This document shows positions 10,468 to 21,620 of a stretch of DNA of 64,000 bases, piece by piece (the first letter of the stretch is position 1; every line of letters begins with the position of its first letter). Source of the DNA: Hippopus hippopus (taxonomy: Eukaryota; Mollusca; Bivalvia; Cardiida; Cardiidae). Position numbers and translations under genes: made by a program. The notes below the pieces were generated by a model that ran no database searches, was not told the DNA's origin, and was given only the letters and a program-made list of their open reading frames with translations. Location of the stretch: NCBI GenBank assembly GCA_946811185.2, contig OX328108.1, positions 34,160,493 through 34,224,492 of the forward strand. The letters run 5' to 3'.

Positions 10468-10727
10468 TGGATCTCCTTGATGCATTATACCAAGCAAGTC
10501 ATCACATAATTATTGATTCATATTATTAATCCATATTCCATAAAATCTATTTTATCTAACAACCTGCTAAAATCTGAGGTAGAATGGTTCTGAAACATGC
10601 AGTATTTATGAAAGCAAAAAGTTTCTGTGCAGGCTGAGCTGGTTTGATACTTTTTGTAGACGGATTAAACTGCCTGCTCACAGAGCGTAGCTTATTTGTA
10701 GATGACATGATTTGTAACAAGCTTTTA

Positions 10728-10988
10728 TTATACCCGCGCAAAACAAATTTTTTCGGGGGTATACTGGAATCAGCCTGTCTGTCCGTCTGTGTGTCCATCC
10801 GTCCATGTGTCCGTCTGTACAAAATACTAATAATTTTGTGTCGCAAACTCCTCCTACAGTTTTCCTTCAATTGTATTGAAACTTTGCACATATACTGATC
10901 ATATATTGAAGGTTTGCAAGACGCAATTTTCAAGTGTCAACTCCTCCTGATTGAGGAATTATCACCCCTTGAACTTCACACTTTTTTT
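10728..10988 (+). mobile_element. 5-prime end of a separate microsatellite-bearing element
   Basis: TATACCC...GGGGGTATA forms a terminal hairpin (10728-10764), followed by TCTGTCCG-type microsatellite and one core-like unit ('ACTCCTCCTACAGTTTTCCT'). It is cut off by the next element at 10989. Similar starts occur at 57700 and 61490. Confidence 0.5.
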
Positions 10989-13188
10989 AGCTCACCTGAG
11001 CACGAAGTGCTCTGGGTGAGCTATTGTGATTGGTCATCGTCCGTCCGTCCATCTGTTCGTCCGTCCGTTAACAATTTCTTTAAAAATCTTCTCCTCCAAA
11101 ACCAGATAGCCAATCTTGATAAAACTTGGCAGGAATGTTCCTTGGATGAAGCTCTACAAAAATTGTTAAAAGAATTTAATTCCATCAAAAACTCTGGTTG
11201 CCATGGCAACAAAATGGCTGAAAATGGAAAAAATCTTTAAAAATCTTCTTGTGACAAACCATAAGGCCGAGAGCATTCATATTTTGTATGAAGCATCACT
11301 GGGTGACCCTTTACCAAAATTGTGAAAATTATTCCCCTAGGGTCATATTTGGGCTTTGCCCGGGCGCACCCTATTTTACATAATAACAAAGAAGGAAATC
11401 TTTAAAAAATCTTCTTCTTACAAACTATAATGGCTAGAGCATTCATATTTGGTTTGTAGCATTATCTGATTACCAAAATTGTGAAAATTATATTTCTGTA
11501 GTCATATTTGGGCTCTGCCAGGGCCCACCCTATTTTACATGGAAACAAAGAAGGAAATCTTTTAAAATCTTCTTGTGACAAACCATAAGGGCTAGAGCAT
11601 TCATATTTTGCATGTAGCATCATCTAGTGACCCTTTATAAAAATTGTTAAAATTATCCCCTTGGGGTCATATTTGGGCTCTGCCCGGGCGCACACTATTT
11701 TACATAGAATTAAAGAAGGAAATCTTTTAAAATCTTCTTGTGACAAAACATAAGGGCTAAAGCATTCATATTTTGCATGTAGCATCATCTGGTGACTCTT
11801 TATAAAAATTGTTAAAATTATCTCTTTGGGGTCATATTTGGGCTCTGCTCGGGTGCACCCAATTTTACATAGAAACAAAGAAGGAAATCTTTTAAAACTC
11901 TTGTTCTGACAAATCATAAGGGCTAGAGCATTCTTAATTTGTATGTAACATCATCTTGAGACTTTCTACCAAAACTTTAAAAATTGACCCCTTGGGTGGA
12001 GTTTGGGCTCTGCCCGGGCGCACCCTATTTAACATTGAAAAGGAAGAAAATTACATGTGACAAGTGAGAGACTAAAACTTTCATGTTTTGTTTGTAGCAA
12101 AGTTCTGGTGACCCTCTGCCAAAAGTTGTTAGAGTAATTCTTATTGGGGTCACATTATGGCTTTCCTCCCCTCCCCCGGGTATGCCTTATCAAAAAAGAA
12201 TGGCTTCTGGCTTTGATATACTATTATTTGTATGTGGTATATAGCATCATTGTCTTGAGCCTATACCAAAGCTGCCTGTTCACAATTTCCTTAAAAATCT
12301 TCTCATCATAAATCATAAGCCAAACAGGCTGAAACCATTTTACAAAAAGGAAAAAAAAGAAAGAGAGAAGAATAAACAAATAAACAGGGAAATATGTGAA
12401 GATCTTGTTGACAAACCATGAGGCCTAAAGCTTTATCATTTGCAATGTAGCATTAAAGGTAGTCTTCAGCAGATTTTGAAAAAAAAGTTTTTTTTCTTCA
12501 ATTCAATGAATTGAAATTGAAAATAAGTTTTTTGATTATGAAAAATTGTCTTCAATAGGACTGAAATCTGATGGGTAGCGTCACCCGATAGCTTCTTATT
12601 TCATATAAATTCAAAACTTTAGTTGCAATGTAAGAATATTTCTTGCTCACAAAATGGAAAATGCATGATTTTCTTGTGAAAGGTCAAACATATACTGCTT
12701 AAAAAGATGATTATTACATTTTCTAAAATTTTGAAGAAATTCTTCTGAAGACTACCTTTAAACTGAAACAGTCTACAAAATTTATTAAAGTATCCATGTT
12801 GTTGGCGTTCTCAGCATAGGCACTCGCATGCAGTGCTCTTGTGTCTTGTATGCCCCACATTGATGGATTCAGAGCATTATGTCAGTCCAATTATCCAAAG
12901 CTTAAAATTATGTCTCCCCGCTGTTGTTTTTGGCAGCACAGTCTGTCTGTCTCTCTGTTCATCTGCTTTTCCGATTCCAGATGAAATCTCTGAATATGTT
13001 AGGATGATTTTGATATAATTTCATACATTTGTTCAGTATAACCTACCGGCAGTTGTGTAAAAAACCAAAAATTTCATCGGCTCAAAACCAGGTTATGCCT
13101 TATTTGAAAAGAATAGCCTGCCCTTGATAAACCATATAAGTTACAAATATACTCAGGTGAGCGATACAGGACCATCATGGTCCTCTTG
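10989..13188 (+). mobile_element. TT-type element (AGCTCACCTGAG family), ~170-bp core array
   Basis: The left tip is AGCTCACCTGAGCACGAAG with hairpin GAGCAC/GTGCTC after a run of T, followed by a GTCC microsatellite (11036-11070). Tandem units share 'GGGGTCATATTTGGGCTCTG', 'GGGCGCACCCTATTTTACAT' and 'AATCTTCTTGTGACAAA'. The right tip is CTCAGGTGAGCGATACAGG plus the ACCATCATGGT hairpin, ending TCCTCTTG before TT. A TTAA-flanked MITE (12457-12757) and an eroded second 3-prime tip (12800-12845) lie inside. Confidence 0.75.
12457..12757. mobile_element. TTAA-flanked MITE with AGGTAGTCTTCAG termini
   Basis: The inverted ends AGGTAGTCTTCAG and CTGAAGACTACCT are directly flanked by TTAA (12453-12456 and 12758-12761). 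The inside is AT-rich and non-coding. It lies in the array element at 10989-13188. Confidence 0.8.
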
Positions 13189-13460
13189 TTTGTCAAAGCG
13201 CTGGCTGGGGTATTAAGTCACATTCAGTGACAGCTCTAGTTGCTCCTGGCTCCACAATGTTTTCCAAAGCTCTTGACTTCAAGGAGGTAAATAAGGCTCA
13301 AAACAACTGGTAACAAGACTTTTCTCCTTTTCTCAGACTGTACTGGACTCTTGTACAGATGAATTTCATCATTTCATCTGTCATCTGCAAATGCTATAAG
13401 AAGGGCCAAGTCTCAGATTTGGTTGTGTAGTAAAGAGTTAACAAAAACCCCATTCCAAAG
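13189..13460. other. Eroded SINE/FB1 fragments, no gene
   Basis: Short stretches resemble the SINE tail and an FB1 arm ('CCACAATGTTTTCCAAAGCT', 'ATCTGCAAATGC', 'GATTTGGTTGTGTAGTAAAG'). Nothing coding is seen. Confidence 0.4.
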
Positions 13461-13524
13461 GCAGGTAAAACACTTGATTGTTTGTGAGATGGTTAAACCT
13501 GTTTTTGTACAAAGCATCAAGATT

Positions 13525-14405
13525 TGTCACAGCATACTTGTCATCTGCATTGTCTGCATTTTATAATATCTGTCATTACTGAAGAATAGATCTGGACTAC
13601 TTTTCAAAACGACAACCGTTACTTTGAATATCAAAACGAAATAAACGTTTTCTCAATAAAAAGCTACCTGGTGCGGTTTATTCAGCTATGGTCAGCTAGC
13701 ATATAATCTATGCACCTGTCATTTATAAAAAACAGCCCCTACAGGCTTGGATAATAGCTTTGGTATAAGCCCAGACACTTCTTGTTGATAATTCTATGGA
13801 AAAATAATCCTGCTTTTCCTAGAGGTCTATATGTAGAAAACTGTATTTAAAGATGTGCAGTAAAACAATAGTATTTGTAAAAACTATTTTTCACGTTTGA
13901 AAAAATTAAATTTTTAAGAAATTTGGAGCAAAAAATGGGCTAGATTTTTCCACAGAGGTATTGTTTACAGCCATTTTCTCCATTGATACTGTATTAGCGG
14001 CGAGTTTTAGTTTACATACCGCATATTAATATTTATCCTGTACGGGATAGTGATGTGTCATAGCAGACAGGTGGAATCTTAAAAGAATATGACATGCACA
14101 GACAGTGCTGTCAAATGGGGAACCCATACAACAAGGGCAGAGTAGCCATCAAGATAATTTTGATATTATAAGTTATACCCCTTTTTCCATGTAAAATTTG
14201 TGGTGTAAAAACTTTTACATTTTATAATATCTCTGTCATTATTGAAGATATTTATTTCAAACTAGGACTAGTTGTTAAATATCACAAGGTTAACCCATAC
14301 AGCTAGGGCAGGTAATCATCAAAATATTTCTGACACAGTTATGCCCTTTTTCAAAACAGCAACTGCAGCCAAGTGTTGGCACCCGTATGTGGAGTCTTTG
14401 TTTTA
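13525..14405 (+). mobile_element. Diverged TT-type element ending GTTGGCACC...
   Basis: Two or more diverged units share 'CATTTTATAATATCTCTGTC' and 'ACATGGGTT'-like phrases. The right end 'AAGTGTTGGCACCCGTATGT' corresponds to the 3-prime tips at 29340 and 41907. The middle (13620-14100) is unassigned and may hold another insertion. Confidence 0.4.
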
Positions 14406-14505
14406 CCTTTGGTGGTGTAATAAGTTCTAGAACTTCTGTTATATTCTCCATATAGTAGCTTCCAGGAAGCCTAGCTGGTTTTTAAATGCAGCCGTGTGGG
14501 TAGAT

Positions 14506-14655
14506 TAACTCTTTACCAGACAACAAAATTTAACACTTGTCTACATTGAAAGCTTTTCCAGATGATATACGACTCAAAAATTAAAATTTTGTTTCTGCAA
14601 GGGTAATAACATAGCTGGAAAAGGAGAAAATGCTGGTAACCACCATTTCCCTGAA
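14506..14655 (-). mobile_element. FB1 fold-back MITE, truncated
   Basis: TTAACTCTTTACCAGACAAC opens a long arm, and the core reads 'GAGAAAATGCTGGTAACCAC'. Then the sequence changes to a SINE-tail fragment (TTTTACCAGTACTTCACAC). Confidence 0.6.
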
Positions 14656-14811
14656 ATTTCTTTTACCAGTACTTCACACAACATTCTTTTTAAGGCCACA
14701 GGCTGCTTTTCCATATGTACAGATTTATTTCATATGTACAGACCAACTCTGAAATAAATTTACAAGGAACACAATTCTACTTGTGTGCATAATGATAAAA
14801 TAGTTTCCAGA

Positions 14812-15044
14812 TTAATCCTTTACCACAAAACCCTGAGTTTAAACAACCCTAAAGAAGGAAGCTTTTGAAAACATTGTGGGAAAAGGAGAAAATGCTGGTA
14901 ACCAGCATTTTCTCCTTTTTCCAACAATGTTTTCCACCCCATCAAAGACATGTCATCTTTTGAGCTACTTTAAATTCATGTTGTCATCTGCTAATGTTTT
15001 TAATTTGGTCAAGTCTAAAATTATCTTGTGTGGTAAAGACTTAA
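14812..15044 (+). mobile_element. FB1 fold-back MITE, full length, forward orientation
   Basis: TTAATCCTTTACCACAAAAC opens the short X arm, the core centre is GGTAACC, and the long Y arm ('TCTAAAATTATCTTGTGTGG') closes with GGTAAAGACTTAA. This is the mirror image of the copies at 9099 and 10239. Confidence 0.85.
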
Positions 15045-15096
15045 ACGGGATAATATCTACCTCTTGGCAGAAAACCCAGTGATATCTACTAGAAAG

Positions 15097-15405
15097 CTGA
15101 TTGATTAATTGTATGGTGTTTAACCCTGTTTTCAACATTATTTCAGTTATATTGCGGCAGCCAGTGCACCTATCCATGCTTTCCTGGAGTTTCTTTACCA
15201 GTACTCTACACAACATTCTTTCCAAGCCACTGGCTGCTTTCCCGCATTACCATTATCGAAACAATGGTCAGTGCTGAGACAGGAATGAGTCCTGTGGCAA
15301 TGACAATCATCAATTCTCAGAAAGAAATTGGAAGAGCCAGGGATCAAACCTGTGACCCACTGTCTCAAGTCCTGTGTGCTTCCAACTGAGCTACCAGGTC
15401 TTGGC
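15097..15405 (-). mobile_element. tRNA-derived SINE, perfect 13-bp target duplication
   Basis: Flanked by perfect ATCTACTAGAAAG repeats (15084-15096 and 15406-15418). Read on the - strand it starts tRNA-like: 'GACCTGGTAGCTCAGTTGGA' carries the A box and GGTTTGATCCC (near 15339-15350) is the B box. It continues through 'AGCCAGTGGCTTGGAAAG' to a 3-prime tail in 'CTGGCTGCCGCAATATAACT'. It is not a functional tRNA. Diverged relatives occur at 24663-24950, 49793-49955 and 56125-56290. Confidence 0.85.
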
Positions 15406-15550
15406 ATCTACTAGAAAGGAAAAAGGTATTTTGTGTGTGTAAGACAGCAAAGGATGTTGGGATTGTTAAGATGAATTAGATTGGTGGGTTCTGTTTTTTT
15501 CTGAGAATATTTACAGAAATGTAAACATACTTTGGCAGACAAGCTAGACA

Positions 15551-15828
15551 GGCATTTGAAAGGGAAAAAAAATGCAGAATTTGCACTAATGTTAACCTTG
15601 TTAATCTTTTACCACACAATCCAAAGTTTTAACGACTCCGAGGAAAAAGCCTTTTGAATGCTGTGTGTGAAATGGAGAAAATGCTGGGAAAACTGGAAAT
15701 TGACTAGGTTGAAAAGACTTGGAAAAGGAGAAATCCTCAGAGTCATTAAAATCTCAAGATTATGTGGTAAAGGGTTAACAAGGTTAACATTAGTGCAAAT
15801 TCTGCATTTTTTTTCCCTTTCAAATGCC
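15551..15828. repeat. 54-bp perfect inverted repeat flanking an FB1 remnant
   Basis: 15551-15604 and 15775-15828 are exact reverse complements of each other by eye. Each arm includes TTAA at its inner end and 'GCAAATTCTGCATTTTTTTT'-type sequence outside. The 170-bp loop is an FB1 MITE remnant (short arm 'TCTTTTACCACACAATCC', right end 'ATGTGGTAAAGGGTTAA'). Confidence 0.85.
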
Positions 15829-16028
15829 TGTGTGGTAAGGGGTCAAACTTGGGATTGTGTAGTAAGGGTGAACTTGAGATTGTGTGGTAAGGGTTTAAAC
15901 TCAAGGTCCTGTGGTAAATGGTTAAACTTCGGATTGTGTGGTTAGGGATTAAACTCAAGGTCCTGTGGTATGTGGTTAAACTGGGGATTGTGTGATAAGG
16001 GGTTAAACTCAATGTCCTGTGGTAAAGG
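15829..16028 (+). repeat. Minisatellite built of FB1 tip units (left part)
   Basis: About seven units of 27-30 bp alternate two subtypes, 'AACTTGGGATTGTGTGGTAA' and 'AACTCAAGGTCCTGTGGTAA', each followed by GGGGTTA-like bases. The unit equals the terminal part of the FB1 short arm. The array is interrupted at 16029 and resumes at 16718. Confidence 0.8.
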
Positions 16029-16717
16029 TTTACCACCCTGTCCCACCTAACTGAAACTTGCAGCGAAATAATACTGAAAATGCTCAGCCTGCCAGTATAC
16101 CTTCCAGTAAGAAACAAACACCTTCACCCTTGGAGGGCTCCGGGTCTGACTCTGTGTCCTCTGTTGCATCCAAGCTTCCTTCAGCTGCAACAATGTAACA
16201 AAATATGTGATTCATAAAAAGGAAACCCTGTTCAAACGGTAATTCTAACGGCAGTCGCAGAAAACATGTTATAGAATTGATATTAAAGTTCAGTGATCAT
16301 ATCTAAGTGGCGTGAAATGTTGGGGATTCGTTGACCTGTTCGATCAGGTTGGTACGTCAATGCACCCTAATCGGAATGAAGGCGGTAGACATTTCTTACA
16401 AACATGGTGATTATTCCGAACAAGAGGTCGCTGAGATATATTAACGACAGCAAAACAAAAGGCCTGAGGTCAAACACAGGCTTACTGATCCCTCTGAGGG
16501 CCTTAACTGAGCACATTCCGAAAATTATGATCGTTGCATTTGTCAGAAATTTTTGTGCATGCACAGAAATATTTTTGGAGAACAGCAAACAAAGAGGAAT
16601 GCTGAATGAAAAGCTGCGAATATTAATCATTGGCGGGATGAACATTTAACGAATACGCCGATTTTAATTCGGTACGCAGTCAGTGGAATTTTCGGCTAGA
16701 TGGGACAGGGTGGTAAA
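16029..16717. mobile_element. 689-bp TIR element of unknown family
   Basis: The ends are inverted repeats TTTACCACCCTGTCCCA / TGGGACAGGGTGGTAAA, extended with mismatches to about 27 bp ('CTAACTGAAA' versus 'CTAGCCGAAA'). It interrupts the minisatellite, whose units resume directly afterwards. The inside has higher GC and CpG than its flanks (for example 16380-16510). Overlapping open frames of 81 codons (+, 16404-16649) and 92 codons (-, 16367-16645) have no recognised domain. Confidence 0.7.
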
Positions 16718-16934
16718 ACTTAGGATTGTGTAGTAAGGGGTTAAATATGAGGCTTTGTGGTAAAGGTATATAGTTTATAGGAGATTGTGTGGTAAGGGGC
16801 TAAACTCCAGGTTGTGTGGTAAAGGTTTAAACTTGGGACTGTGTGGTGAGGAATCAAACCCAAGGTTGTGTTGTGAAGTGTTTAACTTGGAATTGTGTGG
16901 AGAGGGTTTAAAGTTGAGGTTGTGTTTTAAAGGC
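16718..16934 (+). repeat. Minisatellite built of FB1 tip units (right part)
   Basis: Continuation of the array at 15829-16028 with about eight diverged units such as 'TAGGATTGTGTAGTAAGGGG' and 'CCAGGTTGTGTGGTAAAGG'. It runs directly into the FB1 copy at 16935. Confidence 0.75.
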
Positions 16935-17114
16935 TTAACTCTTTACCAAACAACAAAACTTTGGACTAGTCCAAATTGAAAGCATTTGCAAACAACAAAT
17001 CAAATTTGGCTTAAATGATGGAATTTTTCTCTGAAAGGGCAGAAAACATTGTGGAAAAGGAGAAAATACCAGCTCAGGGTCGTCAAAATTTGGGATTGTG
17101 TGATAAAGGGTTAA
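16935..17114 (-). mobile_element. FB1 fold-back MITE with deleted core half
   Basis: TTAACTCTTTACCAAACAAC...long arm...'GGAAAAGGAGAAAATACCAG', then directly 'CTCAGGGTCGTCAAAATTTG' and TGATAAAGGGTTAA. The right half of the central dyad is missing. Confidence 0.75.
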
Positions 17115-17405
17115 ACTTACCTTTTGAAATAAGATCCGAAGACTATTTTGAAAACAGCCTTGAGGAATTAGGAGGATTAACTGTTTTAAAAAGATTTCAT
17201 TTATAAGTACATGTTAAAATATTGAGGCAAAGGAAGAAATTCTTCATTTAGTCTTCCCAAGTGACAAATTTTAAACCCTTTGAAATTGAAAACATCTGGA
17301 GACAACAATTTAGAAATTGAATCATTTGAGCGCAAGTTCTCTGACTGAGTTAAAATATAAGTGAAAAAGGTGAACATGCTGGTTTCCAGCATTTTCTCCT
17401 TTTTT

Positions 17406-18621
17406 AGCTCACCTGAGCACAAAGTGCTCATGGTGAGTTTTTGTGATCGTGCTGTGTCCGGCGTGCGTCATGCGTCGTCCGTCGTCAACTTTTACCTTGT
17501 GTACACTCTAGAGGCTACATTTTCAGTCCGATACTCATGAAACTTGGTCAAAATGTTTGTCTTGATAATATCTCGGACGAGTTCGAAAATGGGTCAGGTA
17601 GGGTCAAAAACTAGGTCAGTAGGTCAAATCTTAGGAAAACCTTGTGTACACTCTAGAAGCCATATTTTCAGTCCAGAACTCTTGAAAGTTGGTCAGAATG
17701 TTTATCTTGATAATATCTCAGATGAGTTCGAAAATGGATCATGTCGGTTCAAAAACTAGGTCACTAGGTAAAATCTTAGAAAAACCTTGTGTACACTCTA
17801 GAGGCCACATTTTCAGTCAGATACTCATGAAACTTGGTCAGAATGATTGACTTGATGATATCTCAAACAAGTTCGAAAATGGGTCAGGTTGGGTTAAAAA
17901 CTAGGTCATTAGGTCAAATCTAAGAAAAACCTTGTGTAAGCTCTTGAGGCCACATTTTCAGTCCAAAACTCTTGAAAGTTGGTCAGAATGTTTGTCTTGA
18001 TAAAATCTCGGATAGTTCCAAAAATGGGTAATTTTGGGTCAAAAACTAGGTCACTAGGTCAATCTTAGAAAAACCTTGTGTACACTCTAGAGACCACATT
18101 TTCAGTCAGATACTCATGAAACTTAGTCAGAATGTTTGTCTTGATGATATCTCGGACGTGTTCAAAAATGGGTCATATTGGGTCAAAAACTAGGTCACTA
18201 GGTCAAATCTTAGAAAAACCTTGTGTACGCTCTAGAAGCCACATTTTCAGTCCAAAACTCTTGAAAGTTGGTCAGAATGTTTGTCTTGATATCTCGGTCG
18301 AGTTCAAAAATGGGTCATGTTGGCCAAAAACTAGGTCACTAGGTCAAATCTTAAAAAACACCTTGTGTACGCTCTAGAAGCGACATTTTCAGTCTTGTTC
18401 TGATAATATCTACAATGGGAAAATTGGCTATGGTTGGCTAAAAAGTAGGTCACTGTGAGAAATTCTAAAAAGCTTGTGTACATGCTAGAGGCCTTTTCAG
18501 TCCAATAATTATAAAAGCTTAGTAGATTGTTTGTCATGATATCTAAAAAAGAGATTGAAAATTGGTCATGTTTGGTCAAAAGGCTCAGGTGAGCGACTTT
18601 AGGGCCATCAGGGCCCTCTTG
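17406..18621 (+). mobile_element. TT-type element (AGCTCACCTGAG family), ~145-bp array
   Basis: AGCTCACCTGAGCACAAAGTGCTC opens the element after TTTT, followed by a short CGTCC-rich stretch. About eight units follow with 'TTGTGTACACTCTAGAGGCC' and 'GGGTCAAAAACTAGGTCACT'. The right tip is CTCAGGTGAGCGACTTTAGG plus the hairpin GGGCCATCAGGGCCC and TCTTG. Confidence 0.75.
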
Positions 18622-18703
18622 TCATATGATATTTGAAAGCCCCTCTAATGTTGGAAGTTGCCTAAAACACCACTCAATCAATCAAAGCCTTTCTCTTCTT
18701 TTT

Positions 18704-19979
18704 AGCTCACCTGAGCACGAAATTTGGCCAGAATGTTTGTCTTGATGATATCTCGGCTAAGTTCGAAAATGGGTCATGTCTGGTCAAAAACTAGGTCACT
18801 AGGTCAAATCTTAGAAAAACCTTGTGTACGCTCTAGAGGCCACATTTTCCGTCAGATACTCATGAAACTTGGTCAGAATGTTGGTCTTGATGATATCTCG
18901 GATGAGTTAAAAAATGGGTCATGCTGGGCCAAAAACTAGGTCACTTGGTCAAATCTTAGAAAAACCTTGTGCACACTCTAGAAGCCACATTTTCAGTCCA
19001 ATACTCTTGAAAGTTGGTCAGAATCTTTTTCTTTATGATATCTCGGATGATTAAAAAAATGGGTCATGTCTGGTCAAAAAGTAGGTCACTAGGGCATATC
19101 TTAGAAAAACCTTGTGTACACTCTAGAGGCCACATTTTCAGTCCAAAACTCTCGAAATATTGTCAGAATGTTTGTCTGTATGATATCTCAGACAAGATTG
19201 AAAATGGGTCATGTCGGGCAAAAAACTAGGTCACTAGGTCAATCTTAGAAAAACCTTGTGTACACTCTACAGGTCACATTTTCAGTCCAAATTTCTTGAA
19301 AATTGGTCAGAATGTTTGACTTGATGATATCTCGGACGAGTTCAAAAATGGTTCATGTTGGGTTAAAAACAATGTCACTAGGTCAAATCTTAGAAAAATG
19401 TTGTGTATGCTCAAGAGGCCACATTTTCAGTCCAAAACTCATGAAACTTGGTCAGAATGTTTGTCTTGATGACATCTCAGACAACTTCGAAAATCAGTCA
19501 TGTTGGGTCAAAAGCTAGGTCAGTAGGTCAAATCTTTGAAAAACCCTGTGTATGCTCTGGAGGCCACATTTTCAGTCCAAAACTCATGAAACTTGGTCAG
19601 AATGTTTGTCTTGATGACATCTCAGACAACTTCGAAAATAGGTCATGTTGGGTCAAAAGCTAGGTCAGTAGATCAAATCTTTGAAAAACCCTGTGTATCC
19701 TCTATAGGCCACATTTTCTGTCCAATAATTATGAAAGGTGGTCAGGATCTTTGTTTTGATAATATCGACAGTGGGAAAATTGGCTATGATTGGCTAAAAA
19801 GCAGGTCACTGAGAGAAATTCTAGAAAAAGCTTGTGTACATGCTAGAAGCCAAATTTTCAGTCCAATAATTATGAAAGCTTAGTAGATTGTTTGTCATGA
19901 TATCTCAAAAGAGATCGAAAATGGTCATGTTTGGTCAAAAGACCCAGGTGAGCGACTTCAGGGCCATCATGGCCCTCTT
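18704..19979 (+). mobile_element. TT-type element (AGCTCACCTGAG family), ~145-bp array, 5-prime deleted
   Basis: Only AGCTCACCTGAGCACGAA of the left end remains before the sequence jumps into a core unit ('ATTTGGCCAGAATGTTTGTC'). About eight units follow, then CCAGGTGAGCGACTTCAGG and the hairpin GGGCCATCATGGCCC. Repeated 71-codon open frames here are repeat shadows: units of 145 bp rotate the frame. Confidence 0.7.
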
Positions 19980-20014
19980 CTTTATGAAAACATGGGATCA
20001 TTTGGTAAACGGTT

Positions 20015-20528
20015 GAGAAAAAAGGAAAAAGAAAGATTTAAATTTGGTGCTTTCTGATCCTGAACAACCAGGCAGAAGCCAGTTTAAAGTCACATCCAGG
20101 ATGATTATAAAATAGTGTGGGAGGGAATGATTTACTGAAGATCTGATTTTTGTAGAGATTACAGGTTTTATAATGCTGTTTAATTGCTATTTTATTTTTA
20201 CTGCTTCTTCCTAACCCTTTTCAATGGAAAATTAATGGATACATTCTATTTGTGACAAAAACATTAGGTTGTCTAATTCCAAGATTTTTTTAAAAACATC
20301 TTACATAAATGATTGTGAATCTCACATTCTTTGCAGTCTTACATTGATCTACAGTGTTCATGTAAGCAATGAAACTAGTCGTAGGCATCTGAAAATTTAA
20401 CCTGTAGAGCTGCCAAAAAAAAATGAAATAGAGATTTGAATAGGGTTAAGATAAAAAGCTCAAAGCACCTTCCACAACTTTAGAACCTGACATTCTATGA
20501 AATCTGAATTTTGCTGGGATTTTGTGGT
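20015..20528. other. Unassigned intronic sequence
   Basis: AT-rich, apparently non-repetitive within this window and without a plausible exon. It lies between the array element and the next fold-back MITE. Confidence 0.5.
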
Positions 20529-20755
20529 TTAACTCTTTACCAAACAAAGTTTTGTACTCTACCAAAAATTGAAAGTATTTGCAGGTCTATGACAAATGTA
20601 GCTTAAACAGTAATTGCTGTCTTTGATAGGATAGAAAACATTGTGGTAAAAGGAGAAAATGCTGGTTACCAGCATTTTCTCCTTTTTCCACAATGTTTTC
20701 AAAAGCCTTCTTCTGCAGGGTCATTAAAAGTTGTCATTGTGTGGTAAAGGGTTAA
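20529..20755 (-). mobile_element. FB1 fold-back MITE, full length with TTAA both ends
   Basis: TTAACTCTTTACCAAACAAA...core 'GCTGGTTACCAGC' in a long dyad...'GTGTGGTAAAGGGTTAA'. Long arm on the left, centre GGTTACC, consistent with reverse orientation. Confidence 0.85.
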
Positions 20756-21039
20756 TAATCTTTGCTTATTATGTTGTTAATTTCATTACAAAATTAAATG
20801 TAAAACCTCTATGAGGGAAGGCTCATGCAACAACTGCCCTGTCTTTACTGGATGACAAAATATTAGACCAGTCCAAGTTGAAAGCATCTCAAATGTTGAA
20901 TTGTGTGAATGAATTCAACACAACATATTTAAACAAGATCATCTAACAAAGCTTTTCACAGAAATGAGGAGGTTTTTCCCCTCTCCTGTAGAATTTCCCA
21001 TAATGCAGAAGGAATAATTTCGCTTTCATCCGTCAATTT

Positions 21040-21557
21040 GCAGACAACAAATTAAATGTGGCCCATATGATGGACATCGTCATTGAAAGGGTACAAATAT
21101 TGTGGAAAAAGAAGGGAATGTTCCCTTTCTCCCACAATGTTTTCAAAAGCAAAGTTTCTCATCTTTATTGAAAGATAGAATTGTGTTGTGGAGGTTTTAC
21201 CCCCTTACCAAACAATCCCATGTTTTAACAACCATGATGAAGAAAGCTCTTGAAAACATTGTGGGAAACAAAAACAATGTTGGAAACCACCATGATTTCT
21301 ACTTTTACAACAATGATTTCTACCCTTTCTAAGTTGTCCCTATACCACACAATCTTGAATTTTAAAATGACCCTGAGGAATAAAGCTTTGGAAAATATTA
21401 TGGGTAAAGGAGAAAATGCTGGTAACCAGCATTTTCTCCTTTTCCCACAATGTTTTCTACCCTTTTAAAGTTCATTATTTGATCCACATTCGTTTTGTTA
21501 TCTGCAAAGGCTTTCAAATTGGACTTGTCTAAAATTTTGTTGAGTAGTAAAGGGTTA
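21040..21557 (+). mobile_element. Cluster of three FB1 fold-back copies
   Basis: A reverse remnant (21040-21150), a forward copy with a remodelled core (about 21197-21340; 'AAACAATGTTGGAAACCACC'-type centre) and a good forward copy (about 21335-21557; core 'AATGCTGGTAACCAGCATTT', end AGTAAAGGGTTAA) lie head to tail. Confidence 0.65.
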
Positions 21558-21620
21558 AATGCTACCATTCCAGCTTCAATTGAGCTTCAGTTGAATTGTT
21601 GTCTGCACGTAACTTTAATA

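Larger units (their letters stand above)
17240..20012 (-). mobile_element. FB1 fold-back MITE interrupted by TT-type arrays
   Basis: The long arm and core end at 'TTTCCAGCATTTTCTCCTTT' (about 17402), directly followed by the AGCTCACC tip. After the arrays end at 19979 the sequence 'TATGAAAACATGGGATCATT' with TGGTAAACGGTTGA (19983-20014) matches a short-arm end. This implies that the outer element was split; the two arrays between may have arrived separately. Confidence 0.5.

Noticed and set aside
15750..16930. CRISPR-like regularly spaced repeats
   Set aside because: Units are contiguous 27-30-bp tandem copies without unique spacers, in a eukaryotic intron.
18724..19883. Repeated 71-codon open frames (MxxMFxLMISxTSSKMGHV type) on the + strand
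   Set aside because: They recur every ~145 bp, which is not a multiple of three, so each unit is in another frame. They are shadows of a non-coding tandem core also present at 6.3-7.5, 17.5-18.5, 43-45.6 and 48-48.6 kb.
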